From Clostridia bacterium (lineage in GTDB: Bacteria; Bacillota; Clostridia; Peptostreptococcales; Anaerovoracaceae), in NCBI GenBank assembly GCA_024403215.1, contig JAKSSJ010000023.1, forward strand, positions 1-14,907: 14,907 nt of DNA. The letters are read 5' to 3'. The position numbers were made by a program, and so were the translations under genes. Under the pieces are notes generated by a model. The model was not told the origin of the DNA and did no database searches. It saw nothing but the letters and a program-made list of their open reading frames with translations. Position 1 is the first letter of the stretch, and each line of letters starts with the position of its first letter. Below, one piece after another: positions 14,249 to 14,907 of the stretch.

Positions 14249-14907
14249 TGCAGGGAACAATAAAAAAAGGCATTTCCGGTTTTTATTATGTAAAGGCTGG
14301 AGGAACAACATATGAATGCAAGGCCAAGGGCGCGTTTAGAAAAAAGGAGCTTACTCCTCTTGCGGGCGATGTGGTTTTGTTTACACTAAACGAGGATGGA
14401 ACAGGAACAATTACTGATATACTTCCTCGCTTAAACTTTTTTGATAGACCTCCTGTTGCAAATGTGGAGTGCTTTGCACTCGTTGCAGCAGCTAAAGATC
14501 CTTTGCCAAGCTTTCTTATGCTAGACAGATTTGCTGTTATGGCTGAGAAAGCAAATGCTAAGCTCATAATCTGTGTCAATAAAGACGAACTCTCAGATGA
14601 TAAAACAAGAGAAGACTTTAGAAAGGCTTATGAGAATGTTTATCCTTTATATTTTATCAGTGTAAAGGAGAACAAAGGAATTGCGGAACTAAAAAAAGCT
14701 TTTGCTGGTCTTAAGGTTGCACTTGCTGGACCTTCTGGTGTTGGAAAGTCTTCGCTTACAAATCTTCTTATTGGTGAAGGAGTAAGCAAAGCTGGGGAAA
14801 TTTCAGAAAGACTTGGAAGAGGTAAGAATACCACAAGGCACACAGAGCTTTTTGAAGGAGATGGCTTTTTCCTTTTTGATACACCTGGCTTTACTTCTGT
14901 TGAGGCA
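14248..14907 (+). CDS. rsgA: Ribosome small subunit GTPase RsgA, 5' part (runs off window)
   Basis: The 220 residues visible lack the C-terminus because the window ends. RsgA (YjeQ/YloQ) is a circularly permuted GTPase that checks late maturation of the 30S subunit. The N-terminal OB-fold (about 1-65) ends in DRPPVANV. The permuted GTPase motifs come in the order G4 (VNKDE), G1 (GPSGVGKSS) and G3 (DTPGF, near the end). The C-terminal zinc-binding domain lies beyond the edge. ATG 14248 overlaps the prkC stop by one base (TAATG). The prpC-prkC-rsgA order is widespread in Firmicutes, and YloQ/RsgA is a known PrkC substrate in B. subtilis. Confidence 0.95.
   Translation, partial: MQGTIKKGISGFYYVKAGGTTYECKAKGAFRKKELTPLAGDVVLFTLNEDGTGTITDILPRLNFFDRPPVANVECFALVAAAKDPLPSFLMLDRFAVMAEKANAKLIICVNKDELSDDKTREDFRKAYENVYPLYFISVKENKGIAELKKAFAGLKVALAGPSGVGKSSLTNLLIGEGVSKAGEISERLGRGKNTTRHTELFEGDGFFLFDTPGFTSVEA

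Overview
The window is an ordinary-looking chromosomal segment of a low-to-moderate GC Bacillota, most likely class Clostridia. The evidence is the AT-rich sequence, arginine written mostly as AGA/AGG, AGGAG-type ribosome binding sites, and the gene run priA-def-fmt-rsmB-prpC-prkC-rsgA, a cluster typical of Firmicutes. Genus cannot be set from the sequence alone. All complete genes are on the + strand. I saw no insertion sequence, prophage, CRISPR array or transposase.

Region 1 (1-3320). A probable lipoprotein gene runs off the left edge on the - strand. It is divergent from a three-gene unit: rmuC (membrane-anchored recombination/nuclease-fold protein), a calcineurin-like metallophosphoesterase that overlaps it by 4 nt, and a 484-residue protein I do not recognise. 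Two divergent promoters share the 113-nt gap.

Region 2 (3321-4516). A sigma-A-like promoter and a structured leader precede a diacylglycerol/lipid kinase gene. Next come tRNA-Ser(CGA) with encoded CCA and a perfect 13-bp hairpin with a GCAA tetraloop.

Region 3 (4517-14907). Ten genes follow in the same direction with gaps of at most 18 nt, and many overlap by 1-8 nt. This suggests one long, translationally coupled operon. It starts with a strongly degenerate, internally deleted threonine-synthase homologue, then an FkbM-type methyltransferase and queH (queuosine tRNA modification). The conserved housekeeping block follows: priA (replication restart), def and fmt (N-terminal formyl cycle), rsmB (16S rRNA m5C methylation), prpC and prkC (Ser/Thr phosphatase and PASTA kinase pair) and the 5' part of rsgA (30S assembly GTPase). 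rlmN, usual between rsmB and prpC in relatives, is absent here.

The most notable items are: (a) the shrunken ThrC-like protein, which keeps the PLP-lysine motif but has lost the phosphate-binding SGDTG region and the C-terminus; (b) a PrkC whose extracellular part has only two PASTA repeats, then a Gly/Glu/Thr linker and an MltG/YceG-like LysM-type domain; (c) loss in that kinase of the usual activation-loop threonines. No completely novel multi-gene system is evident; these are lineage-specific changes in known families.
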